Assembly: GCF_020164555.1 (NCBI RefSeq)
Contig: NZ_JAIQZB010000025.1
Location: forward strand, 1 to 44,850
DNA length: 44,850 nt
Direction: 5' to 3'
Origin: Salegentibacter lacus
Lineage (GTDB): Bacteria > Bacteroidota > Bacteroidia > Flavobacteriales > Flavobacteriaceae
The notes beneath the pieces were generated by a model. That model made no database searches and was not told the origin of the DNA. It saw only the letters and a list, made by a program, of their open reading frames with translations. Below are positions 6,550 through 15,074 of the stretch, piece after piece. The position numbers and the translations under genes are program-made. The stretch's first letter is position 1. Each line of letters starts with the position of its first letter.

Positions 6550-7395
6550 ATGAGTTCAAATCTTAACCAGGATAAAAATAAACTGCATTATGAGAAGCTT
6601 TATGCCAACTACAACATAAAGAATATCCTTCATTGGATCAATAATCTCGATCAATTCCTTGCTTCGGCGACTACTACTGAAACCAGCTGGTTTGCACTTT
6701 ACCAAAGAAACTTCAGAGAAAAAATAAAAGGCAAAAAAGTTTTGGAAATGGGCTGTGGCGATTGTGTAAATGCGGCGGTAATGGCTGCTCTTGGCGCTGA
6801 GGTTTATGCCAATGATATAGCAGATTCCAGTGGTAAAATAGTAGAAGCTTTAAATGAAGCCTATAAATTCGAATTTCCTATTCGTTTTGTAAGTGGGGAT
6901 TTTTTAGAAAATGACCTGGAGTCAAAGCAATTTGATTTTGTGGTTGGGAAGGCATTTTTACATCATTTGGAATTACCGGTTGAAGAACAGTTTTTAAAAG
7001 AAACCGCCCGACTTTTAAAAGAAGATGGGGAAGCCCGATTTTTTGAACCGGCGGTTAACTCAAAGTTACTCGATGAGTTTCGCTGGTATGTTCCGGTTAA
7101 AAACAGACCATCAAAATTTCACAAAACCGACTTTGCTGAATGGAAAAAAAATGATCCGCATCCCGACAGAAGCTTTAGTTCTTCTCATTTTGAAAAAGCA
7201 GGCAGAAAGTTTTTTACAGAAGTGGAAATCATTCCGGTAGGCACCCTGGAACGTTTTAGCCGATTTTTTAAATGGGGAGCGCAAAAAAATAATTTTAAAA
7301 AGTGGGCATTAAAAACCGAAACCAAGCTCCCCCGAATCATAAACAAACCCCTCACCCGAAGTCAATTGATTATTTATAAAAAGCCTATTTTTTAA
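6550..7395 (+). CDS. SAM-dependent methyltransferase
   Basis: This is a class I methyltransferase. KVLEMGCGDC (63-72) is motif I and VYANDI (85-90) carries the acidic residue that binds the ribose of S-adenosylmethionine; FDFVVGKAFLHHLELP fits motif IV with an HH pair typical of the Methyltransf_11/25 group. It has 281 residues and is cytoplasmic with no membrane segment. It stands alone between a repeat cluster and gmd. In this locus it probably methylates a sugar hydroxyl or a sugar nucleotide, but the acceptor cannot be read from the sequence. The ATG start is preceded by an AT-rich leader. Confidence 0.8.
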   Translation: MSSNLNQDKNKLHYEKLYANYNIKNILHWINNLDQFLASATTTETSWFALYQRNFREKIKGKKVLEMGCGDCVNAAVMAALGAEVYANDIADSSGKIVEALNEAYKFEFPIRFVSGDFLENDLESKQFDFVVGKAFLHHLELPVEEQFLKETARLLKEDGEARFFEPAVNSKLLDEFRWYVPVKNRPSKFHKTDFAEWKKNDPHPDRSFSSSHFEKAGRKFFTEVEIIPVGTLERFSRFFKWGAQKNNFKKWALKTETKLPRIINKPLTRSQLIIYKKPIF

Positions 7396-7554
7396 TAATT
7401 TTTTGAAACTTTTTATTTTCCTTGCAACCCGCAACTCTAAACCCCAAACCCCAAAAAAAGTCCTTTTTTGAATAAACTGAGAACTCAGGAAATAAAAATT
7501 CTTTTACCTTGGTCAGGTATTTACCGGTTTGTTGCCGGAAAATAAAAGAAAAGG

Positions 7555-8667
7555 ATGAAAAAAGCATTAATAACAGGAATTACCGGTCAGGATGGAGCCT
7601 ATTTAAGTGAATTTCTTCTGAAAAAAGGATATGAAGTGCATGGGATTAAACGCAGATCTTCACAGTTCAATACCTCCAGGATAGACCACCTCTACCAGGA
7701 TCCTCACGAGACGAATAGAAACTTTGTTCTCCATTACGGAGATATGAGCGATAGTACAAATCTTATCCGTCTCATCAAAGAGATCCAGCCTGATGAGATC
7801 TATAACTTGGCAGCAATGAGTCATGTGCAGGTTTCCTTTGAAATTCCGGAATATACGGGAAATACCGACGGACTCGGCGCCCTTCGAATTCTCGATGCGG
7901 TAAGGTTACTGGGACTGGAGAAAAAGGTAAGGGTTTACCAGGCCTCAACTTCTGAATTATTTGGAAAGGTTCAGGAAAGTCCGCAATCGGAAACCACTCC
8001 TTTTTACCCTCGCAGCCCCTACGGTGTCGCAAAGCTTTATGCTTACTGGATCACGGTTAATTACCGGGAGGCATACGGGATGTTTGCCTGTAACGGTATT
8101 CTATTTAACCATGAATCCCCTTTACGGGGAGAGACCTTTGTAAGTCGGAAGATCACAAGGGCAGTGGCAAGGATCGCTTTAGGCTTACAGGATAAATTCT
8201 ACCTGGGAAACCTGGATGCACAAAGAGATTGGGGGCATGCAAAAGACTACGTAAGAATGATGTGGATGATCCTGCAGGCCGAAGAAGCTGAAGACTGGGT
8301 AATTGCAACCGGTACCACCACCAAAGTAAGGGATATGGTTAAGATGGCTTTTTCAGAAGCGGGAATAGAGCTGGAGTTCAGGGGAGAAGGAGTTGAGGAA
8401 AAGGCTCTGGTAAAATCCTGTAATGATGAACGTTTTCAGCTTGAGATAGGTAAGGAAATTCTGAATATCGACCCACGGTATTTTAGACCTGCGGAAGTAG
8501 ATCTGCTGGTAGGTGATGCGTCAAAAGCTCATAAAAGGTTAGGCTGGAAACCGGAATATGATTTAAAAGATTTGATAAAAGAAATGATGGAGAGCGACCT
8601 GATACTGATGCTGAAAGAACAACACCTGAAAAATGGAGGCTTTACCACTTTAAATTACTTTGAGTAA
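7555..8667 (+). CDS. gmd: GDP-mannose 4,6-dehydratase
   Basis: Gmd converts GDP-D-mannose to GDP-4-keto-6-deoxy-D-mannose, the first committed step to GDP-L-fucose. The N-terminus [19 protein letters not shown] has the TGxxGxxG dinucleotide-binding motif. [18 protein letters not shown] is characteristic of Gmd and contains the arginines that bind the phosphate of NADP. STSELFG and [10 protein letters not shown] supply the catalytic Thr/Ser, Tyr and Lys. Length (370) is normal. It is followed 40 bases later by fcl, so the two form a GDP-fucose module. The GT11 gene at 28.1 kb is the likely user of the product. The coding sequence is visibly richer in G+C than the GT genes in the middle of the window. 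Confidence 0.97.
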   Translation: MKKALITGITGQDGAYLSEFLLKKGYEVHGIKRRSSQFNTSRIDHLYQDPHETNRNFVLHYGDMSDSTNLIRLIKEIQPDEIYNLAAMSHVQVSFEIPEYTGNTDGLGALRILDAVRLLGLEKKVRVYQASTSELFGKVQESPQSETTPFYPRSPYGVAKLYAYWITVNYREAYGMFACNGILFNHESPLRGETFVSRKITRAVARIALGLQDKFYLGNLDAQRDWGHAKDYVRMMWMILQAEEAEDWVIATGTTTKVRDMVKMAFSEAGIELEFRGEGVEEKALVKSCNDERFQLEIGKEILNIDPRYFRPAEVDLLVGDASKAHKRLGWKPEYDLKDLIKEMMESDLILMLKEQHLKNGGFTTLNYFE

Positions 8668-8707
8668 GTGAAAGATTTCAAGGTTTAAAACAGATTACAC
8701 GGATTAA

Positions 8708-9637
8708 ATGAATAAGGAAACAAAAATATATATAGCAGGTCACAAAGGAATGGCAGGTTCGGCTATCTGGAGAAAATTATCAAGGGCAGGATATACCAAT
8801 CTTTTAGGGAGAACCTCCGGGGAACTTGATCTCAGGGACAGGTTATCCGTAAACCGGTTTTTTGAAGAGGAAAGCCCGGAAGTAGTGATCCTGGCTGCGG
8901 CAAAAGTAGGAGGCATTTGGGCCAATAATGAATTTCCATATGAATTTCTTATGCACAATTTGCAAATACAGAATAATGTTATTGAAGCGGCCCACAACTA
9001 CGGTATAAAAAAGTTTATTTTCCTCGGAAGTTCCTGTATCTATCCCAAACATTCTCCTCAGCCCATTAAAGAAGAATACCTATTATCTGGCGAGCTGGAA
9101 CCTACCAACCAATGGTATTCCCTGGCAAAGATCGCCGGGATTAAAGCCTGCGAAGCTTTGCGTCGACAATATGAAAAGGATTTTGTATGCCTGATGCCCA
9201 CAAATTTATATGGCCCGGGAGATAATTTCGACCTGAAAACCTCGCATGTGCTTCCTGCACTGATCAGAAAATTCCATGAAGCAAAAAACCGGGATCATGC
9301 GCCGGTAAAGCTTTGGGGAACGGGAAGCCCTATGAGGGAATTTATGCATGTAGATGACCTGGCCTCGGCGGTTTTGTTTAGCCTGCAACATAAGCTGGAA
9401 GAAACTATCTATAATGTGGGAACCGGAAAAGACCTTCGAATAGATGAACTGGCAGGTATAATTCAAAAGCTCACCGGTCACCACGGAGAAATATTCTGGG
9501 ACCAGTCCAAACCCGACGGCACTCCCAGAAAATTACTGGATGTCGAAAAGCTGAAAAACAAAGGTTGGCAGGCAGAGATAGCACTGGAAGAAGGAATTAT
9601 ACAGACTTATGAGTGGTATCGAATTGCAGTTGGTTGA
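8708..9637 (+). CDS. fcl: GDP-L-fucose synthase (epimerase/reductase)
   Basis: Fcl (WcaG) carries out the 3,5-epimerisation and NADPH reduction that turn GDP-4-keto-6-deoxymannose into GDP-L-fucose. The start IYIAGHKGMAGSAIWRKL holds the Rossmann motif; FLGSSCIYP, YSLAKIAGIKACE (catalytic Tyr and Lys) and PTNLYGPGDNFD are diagnostic. Length, 309 residues, is that of the family. It follows gmd closely and probably shares its transcript. Nothing appears truncated. Confidence 0.97.
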   Translation: MNKETKIYIAGHKGMAGSAIWRKLSRAGYTNLLGRTSGELDLRDRLSVNRFFEEESPEVVILAAAKVGGIWANNEFPYEFLMHNLQIQNNVIEAAHNYGIKKFIFLGSSCIYPKHSPQPIKEEYLLSGELEPTNQWYSLAKIAGIKACEALRRQYEKDFVCLMPTNLYGPGDNFDLKTSHVLPALIRKFHEAKNRDHAPVKLWGTGSPMREFMHVDDLASAVLFSLQHKLEETIYNVGTGKDLRIDELAGIIQKLTGHHGEIFWDQSKPDGTPRKLLDVEKLKNKGWQAEIALEEGIIQTYEWYRIAVG

Positions 9638-9980
9638 GAGTAAAAGTACCCACATTGGCTTCTAGTGTTAGGCGGTAGTCGGTATGTATCGAGAAGTGTT
9701 TGATATTTAGAATTACTATATGTTTTTCGATACACCCTTGCTCTGTGATCGCTATCCAAAGTTACTCGAACCCAACGAGAGATTTTTATTTACAACTCAC
9801 AACCGAGAACTGACAACCCAAAACCCCAAAACAGACATCCGAACCAACAACTGAGAACTAAAAGCTCAAACAGACAACCGAGAACCGACAACGGAGAACT
9901 CACAACCCCAAACAACAAACATTCCCAATACCCAATTAACAAATTAACCAATCCCAACTCCCAAATTAACGAATCCCGAA
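9638..9980. other. Convergent intergenic region with repeats
   Basis: The 343 bases lie between fcl (plus) and a GT4 gene (minus), both ending here. The left half has two degraded palindromic elements (9686-9699 and 9727-9773). The right half (9791-9995) is an almost G-free low-complexity array. No gene is seen, and no classical terminator hairpin. Confidence 0.65.
9686..9773. repeat. Two degraded palindromic-element arms
   Basis: TGTATCGAGAAGTG (9686-9699), TTCGATACA (about 9727-9735) and TTACTCGAACC (9763-9773) match the arm sequences of the constant-arm family, with decayed centres. Confidence 0.5.
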
Positions 9981-9995
9981 TTACCGAATCACCGA
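9791..9995 (-). repeat. Low-complexity array of degenerate short units
   Basis: On the plus strand, units like CACAACCGAGAACTGACAAC recur about four times, followed by a second unit type like CCCAATTAACAAATTAACC and ACGAATCCCGAATTACCG. Guanine is rare throughout. The right end runs into the 3' end of the minus-strand GT4 gene, and its last codons and stop lie in the array. Similar words occur at 4317-4345 and 11118-11153, and the AATTAACGAATTAAC word also at about 440-460. Confidence 0.7.
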
Positions 9996-11117
9996 TTCAT
10001 AAAACCTGATATTTTCTATCACCACCACCTCTGTGGAAAATTTTGCCACCACCCTTTTCCTCGCCGCTTCCCCCATTTTCTCTGCTAATTCGTTATTTTC
10101 AAGAAGAGATAGAACCTTTTCTGCATAACTAGCATGGTCTTTAGGATTTACGGTATATCCCGTTAACCTGTTTTGCATCACCTCCTCGGCCCAACCGATA
10201 TCTGAAGTTACCAGGGCTTTTTCCATAGCCATAGCTTCCAGCCAGGTCATGGGCAGGGCTTCGGCAAAGCTGGGAAGCACAATCACTGCCGCTTTAGAGA
10301 TTTGTGCTTTTACTTCTTGGTAGGGCAGACTTCCTGTCCAGGTAATTTTTTTCCGACTCTCATCATTCAGTAGTTTCTCAAACAAGGCACGGGTAGATTT
10401 TCCGGTTTTTATATCGGGTACATCCCTTCCGGCCATGATCAGGCGGGCATTAGGGTTTTGTTGGTTTATTAGGTTAAAAATATGGGCCAGTTCCAGTACT
10501 CCCTTTTTCCTGATAATGCTTCCGAAATACAGAATGGTGTCAGGGGTTGGTGCTTCTCCTGTTGACCTGAAAGCCTCTACATCTACCGAGTTGGGAATTA
10601 CCTTGATTTCTTTTTTCAAACCAAAGATTTCCCGGGTTTTTGAAGCTGTAAATTCGCTTACTGAGAGCAGATGATCTGCATTTTTCAAAGCCAAATTTTC
10701 AAACCAAAAGTTCTTCTTCTTCTGCGGCCTACCTTCCAACCAACAAAAATAAGAGTCGCTGCCATTCATTCTTATTACCAGGGGGCACTGAAACTTCATA
10801 AAAGCTGTTATCCCTGTCCAGTCCGGGGCTTCCAGGGCATCGATCTTCTTATCCAATATCACTTTATTAATATAGAATTCCAGGTATTTCCTGTAGCGAT
10901 ACCAACCAAAGAAATCATAATGTAGCTGCTTAATAAAATAAAAGCTGATTCCGTTTTCTTCAAAAACTTTATCCTCTTCCTGCCCATAAATAAAAATACT
11001 TATGCGAAACTCTTTTTTTACCAACTGCTCTGCCAGGTTTTTAATACTGGTGCCAAGTCCGCCGGAAGGGGTGGAGTGGGAGTGGGGGTATTCTGGGGTG
11101 AGGAAAGCTAGATGCAT
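9981..11117 (-). CDS. GT4-family glycosyltransferase
   Basis: This is a GT-B fold glycosyltransferase with a GT4 C-terminal domain. GGLGTSIKNLA (19-29) is the acceptor-domain glycine loop; ILYFGSIIRKKGV (195-207) opens the donor domain; and EALPMTWLE (286-294) is the EX7E motif that binds the nucleotide sugar. At 378 residues it is full length. It is transcribed after the gene at 11141-12550 with a 23-base gap made of a low-complexity repeat, and its own stop codon lies in the 9791-9995 array. It is probably cytoplasmic, acting on the lipid-linked glycan. Sugar specificity is unknown. Confidence 0.88.
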   Translation of the reverse strand: MHLAFLTPEYPHSHSTPSGGLGTSIKNLAEQLVKKEFRISIFIYGQEEDKVFEENGISFYFIKQLHYDFFGWYRYRKYLEFYINKVILDKKIDALEAPDWTGITAFMKFQCPLVIRMNGSDSYFCWLEGRPQKKKNFWFENLALKNADHLLSVSEFTASKTREIFGLKKEIKVIPNSVDVEAFRSTGEAPTPDTILYFGSIIRKKGVLELAHIFNLINQQNPNARLIMAGRDVPDIKTGKSTRALFEKLLNDESRKKITWTGSLPYQEVKAQISKAAVIVLPSFAEALPMTWLEAMAMEKALVTSDIGWAEEVMQNRLTGYTVNPKDHASYAEKVLSLLENNELAEKMGEAARKRVVAKFSTEVVVIENIRFYESVIR

Positions 11118-11153
11118 TGTCGGTTGTGAGTTATCGGTTCTCAGTTTTCAGTG
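11118..11153 (-). repeat. Low-complexity tract bridging two minus-strand genes
   Basis: On the minus strand ACTGAAAACTGAGAACCGAT continues to CTCACAACCGAC and ends at the next ATG. The TGA stop of the upstream gene (11141-12550) is part of the unit (GAA AAC TGA). Confidence 0.6.
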
Positions 11154-12550
11154 GTTTTTTGATCCAGAATTTTCTCTAATTTTTCCCATATTCGTTTCGA
11201 AGCTTTATCAGCAGGATCAATATTTATTTTTTTAAACCAATCCAGGGCTTTTTTAGTTTTCTCATTTGGATTTTTTAAAGCCTCTTCCAATTTAGTTGGG
11301 ATTTCATCCTTTGAATTTAACCAATAAACTTCTTCTCCGGTAGGCATTGATCTAAAATGCACAAATTTATAAACCTTTTCAGGACTCCAGTCGCCCTGGG
11401 TTTTATTTCTTACCTCATAATTAAGATACAAACAGGGCTTTCCGAAGATTGCGAAATCAAAGACCATCGAGGAACCGACATTAACAACCATTTCTGAGTA
11501 CAGAATCGTATTTATTTGAAGGCTTAGATCTTCTTTTGTAGGTAAAACAGTGTTCCACTGTTCTCCGGTTTTTTCCCATTTGGGTGCGATTGGAACTATT
11601 AAATCTTTATACTTCTCTAATACTTTGTCATATCTATCGGAAAAATCTACAGGACACCGCCTAAAAATAATGCCCAGCCTGTGTCTCTGGAAATTTAGTT
11701 TTTCTACTGCTTCTGCTAGATCATTAAGGTATTGTGGGTCATCTGGAGAAGTGGTGATATCATCCCCGCTAAAACATATGTATTTCTTTGAAAGATTGAG
11801 TCCATGTTCTTTAAAAAATGTTTCGCGGCTTTGTCTAAGGATAAGATCGTAATGAGGCTCAAATTGAGGGCTTCCCGTTACAACCACTTGTTTTAATTTT
11901 ATATGCGGATAATAGCTTAGCAATTGCTCTTTCATGTGTTCACTCCAAACAAAATAATAATCGGTTTCCACCACCATGGTTGCTTTGGGCAGATTGTCCC
12001 AGGAAAAAATAAAACTGGCGGTAGGTATACCCAGATCTTGTGCCGCTGTTAAAGGTGCAATAGCATTTACCGGTCGTTGATTGGTACAGAATAGAAAATC
12101 GGGTTTTTCTTTTTTTAGAATTGCTTTACAATCTTCATGAAATTCCCCCTTCCTCTCTGAGGCCTTCATTTGGGTTATCAATCGCTGCAAGCCTGCTTCT
12201 CCTTTGGTTCGGCTGATTAGTTGATCGACAATAAAATTTTTTATCCGCGCTTTTAGGTTTTTCTTCGAGGCAGGAAATTTGTAATCCTGATAAACAGGGT
12301 CCGAAAATTTCTGGGTCCAGTAGTCGAGCTCTGAAATTATTTTTGCCCGTTTCAAAAGATCAGTTTTTGGGCGGGCATTTCCGTTAAGTTTGATTTCCTT
12401 ATAGCCTAAATTGTTAAGATCAAAAGGGGTATGGTTCCAAAAGATCACTTCCCAACCCAATTCTTTTCCAATTTCCACAAAAGAAGTGAAAGCAAAATTT
12501 CTAAGACCAACCCCGTCGGGAAGGAGGATAAAGATTTTTTTGGGATGCAA
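11141..12550 (-). CDS. GT-B-like surface-carbohydrate protein of unknown specificity
   Basis: I cannot place this 469-residue protein in a named GT family. It has no membrane segment. KIFILLPDGVGLRNF at the start looks like the first strand and loop of a GT-B N-domain. PTASFIFSWDNLPKATMV and, near the end, VVNVGSSMVFDFAIFGKPCLYL resemble the donor domain of CDP-glycerol/UDP-sugar type GT-B enzymes. The start codon is TTG, the only one close to the N-terminal strand; a TATATTTG box lies 22 bases upstream. The gene leads a two-gene minus operon with the GT4 gene. It could be a transferase for an unusual donor, for example the CMP-nonulosonate, for which no known sialyltransferase is seen in the window, but that is speculation. 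Confidence 0.6.
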   Translation of the reverse strand: MHPKKIFILLPDGVGLRNFAFTSFVEIGKELGWEVIFWNHTPFDLNNLGYKEIKLNGNARPKTDLLKRAKIISELDYWTQKFSDPVYQDYKFPASKKNLKARIKNFIVDQLISRTKGEAGLQRLITQMKASERKGEFHEDCKAILKKEKPDFLFCTNQRPVNAIAPLTAAQDLGIPTASFIFSWDNLPKATMVVETDYYFVWSEHMKEQLLSYYPHIKLKQVVVTGSPQFEPHYDLILRQSRETFFKEHGLNLSKKYICFSGDDITTSPDDPQYLNDLAEAVEKLNFQRHRLGIIFRRCPVDFSDRYDKVLEKYKDLIVPIAPKWEKTGEQWNTVLPTKEDLSLQINTILYSEMVVNVGSSMVFDFAIFGKPCLYLNYEVRNKTQGDWSPEKVYKFVHFRSMPTGEEVYWLNSKDEIPTKLEEALKNPNEKTKKALDWFKKINIDPADKASKRIWEKLEKILDQKTTEN

Positions 12551-12572
12551 AATATTAAGATGTATTTATTTT

Positions 12573-12580
12573 CAAATATA
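12573..12580 (-). promoter_or_regulatory. Possible Bacteroidota -7 box
   Basis: The minus strand reads TATATTTG, a full match to the Bacteroidota -7 consensus TAnnTTTG. It lies 22 bases before the TTG start of the gene ending at 11141. No TTTG -33 element is present at the expected distance upstream, so this is a weak call. Confidence 0.25.
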
Positions 12581-12637
12581 GTAAATTAGCATCTTGTGCT
12601 TTTTTAATTCTTAACAGAAAATAACCAGAAATTAAAT

Positions 12638-14107
12638 TTGATTCATTCCAATCTTAAATTTCATTGCCTGGCATTAATCGGTGCTGCCTTATTATTACTG
12701 GTAATCTTACCATATAAATTAGGTTTTAGTCCAGATTCTATTGCATATATGGAGGTTACTGAAAATCTCGTTTCTGGAAATGGAATAACAGATAATGAAG
12801 GGCATCTAGTAAACCACTGGCCTCCATTATTCCCAATGTTAGTTTCATTTGTTGCGACTATAATTAATGTGGAAATTCTTCAGGCGGGACTGATCCTTCA
12901 GATTTTTCTCTTTTACTTATTTCTGCTAATCAATATGTTAATTTTACGGGAATTAAAAGTTAACCATAAACTAATTATATTTTTTGGAATATCTCTTATT
13001 TTCTCTCAAGTATCCGTCAACTTTCTAAACTTTTTATCAGAAGGGCTTTTTTTAGTGTTGCTCAGTTTCTCATTTTATTTCTTTCTGAGATGGATTCAGA
13101 CTGGTAAATCCTTAAATCTTTATTTCTGTTCTCTGGCTTGTGGTTTGTTTTTTCTAAGTAGATATGCGGGAATTGCTTTCCTGGGTTGTTATTCACTGTT
13201 TATTTTGTTTTTTCCAGAGGAGAAAGTGGTTCAAAGGTTTAAAAACTTATTTGGATTTCTATTCACCTTTATGTTGACAATTTCTCCCTGGTTTATTTAT
13301 CAAAATTTCTTTGATACACCTCCTGTAGGCCGCGAAATTGCCATTCACCTTATTCCGGTTGGGAAACTTCAGGATATGTTTATCACCTTTGGATACTGGT
13401 TTTTGGGAAGTAGATTAGCTATTGTTTTATTCACAGGGGTTTTTCTTTTTTATTTACTAAAAATAAAAGTCATAAAGAAGTATGCACTGGAAACTTATAA
13501 AACGAACAGGTCTGCAATTTTTATTATTGTTCTTTTTTTAATTCTTTATCCTGCTTTTCTAATTATTTCTATTTCATTTTTTGACTTCTGGACTCCAATG
13601 ACCAATAGGATATTATCTCCTCTTCTCAGTTTTTTATTGATTCTAATCTTTTTGTTTTTTCAGAAACTTTGGAGGAATGGGGAAAATAAATTGGCATATG
13701 CAGGTATTGTTTTTCTTTTCTTAAGCTTCAGCTCCTCATTATTTCCTGTTTTGAAAAATCATTATTTGAGTGGAGGTGGTTATGCGAAAAAAATGTGGGT
13801 GGAATCAGAAACTTTATCTTTTCTAAAGGATCAAAATCCTAATATTCTTACTTATTCCAATGGCGTTGAATTGGGGAAACTTCATCTGCAGCAGGATTTT
13901 GAATTGCTTCCTAAAATGAATGAGGACTTAAAAATGGAAAACCTAAAGGAAAATATATGTAGAGGTGAGGCTCAAATTGTTTTTTTAAACGAAGTGAATT
14001 GGAGAAATTATTTAGTTAATGAGCATTGGCTACGAGAAAATTTTAATAAAAACTATTTTATTCCCTTAGAGGATGGTTTTATATTGAGGAAAATTAGCGA
14101 TGAATAA
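12638..14107 (+). CDS. Membrane glycosyltransferase, GT-C fold (GT39/ArnT-like)
   Basis: The 489-residue protein has about ten hydrophobic membrane segments and a soluble C-terminal tail of about 100 residues. After the first segment comes [20 protein letters not shown], the acidic first periplasmic loop typical of GT-C enzymes of the ArnT/PMT type, in which an aspartate binds the acceptor or metal. Such enzymes take sugars from polyprenyl phosphate in the periplasm and put them on lipid, glycan or protein. The start is TTG. Its neighbour, ending convergently with a 14-base overlap, encodes a DPM1-like polyprenyl-phosphate sugar synthase that could make its donor. Sequence similarity within this fold is low, so the exact family is unsure; a polymerase role cannot be ruled out. 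Confidence 0.72.
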   Translation: MIHSNLKFHCLALIGAALLLLVILPYKLGFSPDSIAYMEVTENLVSGNGITDNEGHLVNHWPPLFPMLVSFVATIINVEILQAGLILQIFLFYLFLLINMLILRELKVNHKLIIFFGISLIFSQVSVNFLNFLSEGLFLVLLSFSFYFFLRWIQTGKSLNLYFCSLACGLFFLSRYAGIAFLGCYSLFILFFPEEKVVQRFKNLFGFLFTFMLTISPWFIYQNFFDTPPVGREIAIHLIPVGKLQDMFITFGYWFLGSRLAIVLFTGVFLFYLLKIKVIKKYALETYKTNRSAIFIIVLFLILYPAFLIISISFFDFWTPMTNRILSPLLSFLLILIFLFFQKLWRNGENKLAYAGIVFLFLSFSSSLFPVLKNHYLSGGGYAKKMWVESETLSFLKDQNPNILTYSNGVELGKLHLQQDFELLPKMNEDLKMENLKENICRGEAQIVFLNEVNWRNYLVNEHWLRENFNKNYFIPLEDGFILRKISDE

Positions 14108-14810
14108 TATTATATTTAAAGACACACCATAAGGCCCGAAATCCATCCTTCCAGTTTATCTTTTTTCCTTCTTCATAAGTACGACCATAGTAGGAAATTC
14201 CAACTTCATAGATTCTGATCCCCGGAACTCTACTAATCTTTGCCGTAACCTCCGGTTCAAAACCAAAACGCTTTTCCTTAAGCTCCAAAGATTTTAAAAT
14301 ATCAGCCCTAAAAAGCTTATAGCAGGTTTCCATATCGGTTAAATTGAGGTTGGTAAAAGCATTGCTTAAAAAAGTGAGAAATTTATTTCCTATAGAGTGC
14401 CAGAAGAAAAGTATGCGGTGAGGATTTCCTCCCATAAACCTGGAGCCGTATACTACATCAGCTTTTTCTGATAGTATAGGTTTTAGTAAATGATTATATT
14501 CACCAGGATCATATTCTAAATCGGCGTCCTGAATAATTATAAAATCTCCTGAAGCAATTTCAATTCCTTTGTGAATTGCCGCCCCTTTTCCCTGATTGAA
14601 CTTCTGCCTGAAATAATTAATATGTAAATCAGGATTTCCAATGATAAATTGTTCAATTAATTCCCCTGTTTTGTCGGTGGAATGATCATCAATGATTATG
14701 ATTTCCTTTTGAAGGGAAGGATCCAGGTTTAAATCTTGCAATGTTTTTAAAATGGGAGTAATGCTTCCCTCTTCATTATATGCTGGAATTAAGATAGATA
14801 ATTTTTTCAA
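14094..14810 (-). CDS. GT2 polyprenyl-phosphate sugar synthase (DPM1-like)
   Basis: DPM1-type enzymes load mannose, glucose or a related sugar from a nucleotide donor onto polyprenyl phosphate at the inner face of the membrane. [14 protein letters not shown] (4-17), [25 protein letters not shown] with the DAD metal motif, VVYGSRF and the GKGAAIHKG loop are classic for the group. At 238 residues it lacks the C-terminal membrane helices of the DPM/GtrB fusion types. The start is TTG, since no ATG is near. The gene converges on the GT-C gene and overlaps its end by 14 bases, an arrangement that would make sense if they act in one pathway. Confidence 0.85.
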   Translation of the reverse strand: MKKLSILIPAYNEEGSITPILKTLQDLNLDPSLQKEIIIIDDHSTDKTGELIEQFIIGNPDLHINYFRQKFNQGKGAAIHKGIEIASGDFIIIQDADLEYDPGEYNHLLKPILSEKADVVYGSRFMGGNPHRILFFWHSIGNKFLTFLSNAFTNLNLTDMETCYKLFRADILKSLELKEKRFGFEPEVTAKISRVPGIRIYEVGISYYGRTYEEGKKINWKDGFRALWCVFKYNIIHR

Positions 14811-15074
14811 GAGGTAATTTTAAAACTGATATAGTTTCTTGGATTTAATAATTTAGAACACATAGGTTTTACAGAAGCCCGCTATCTTCGTATTAAATAC
14901 TATTGCAATTTAAATTTTATTTTTAGTTTTTGCTGAAAAAATCTTTCATTCTAATTTACTGCAATTTCCAAACAAAACCATTCTAATTAAGCACTCTTTT
15001 TGAATCTTGTAAACGAACATTTCTTGGAGCAATTTAATTGTATAAAGTAGTAAATGCTGTTGTAAAATTAAATT

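Noticed and set aside
7451-7470. A-run and T-run (AAAAAAAG/CTTTTTTG) after the methyltransferase gene as a terminator
   Set aside because: The stem is almost all A-T with a 2-base loop, which cannot form a stable hairpin; it may be chance in a low-complexity tract.
12638-14107. Wzy-type O-antigen polymerase
   Set aside because: The first periplasmic loop with the DSIAYMEV pattern suits GT39/ArnT-like enzymes better, and the export system is ABC type, which does not need Wzy. It is not fully excluded.
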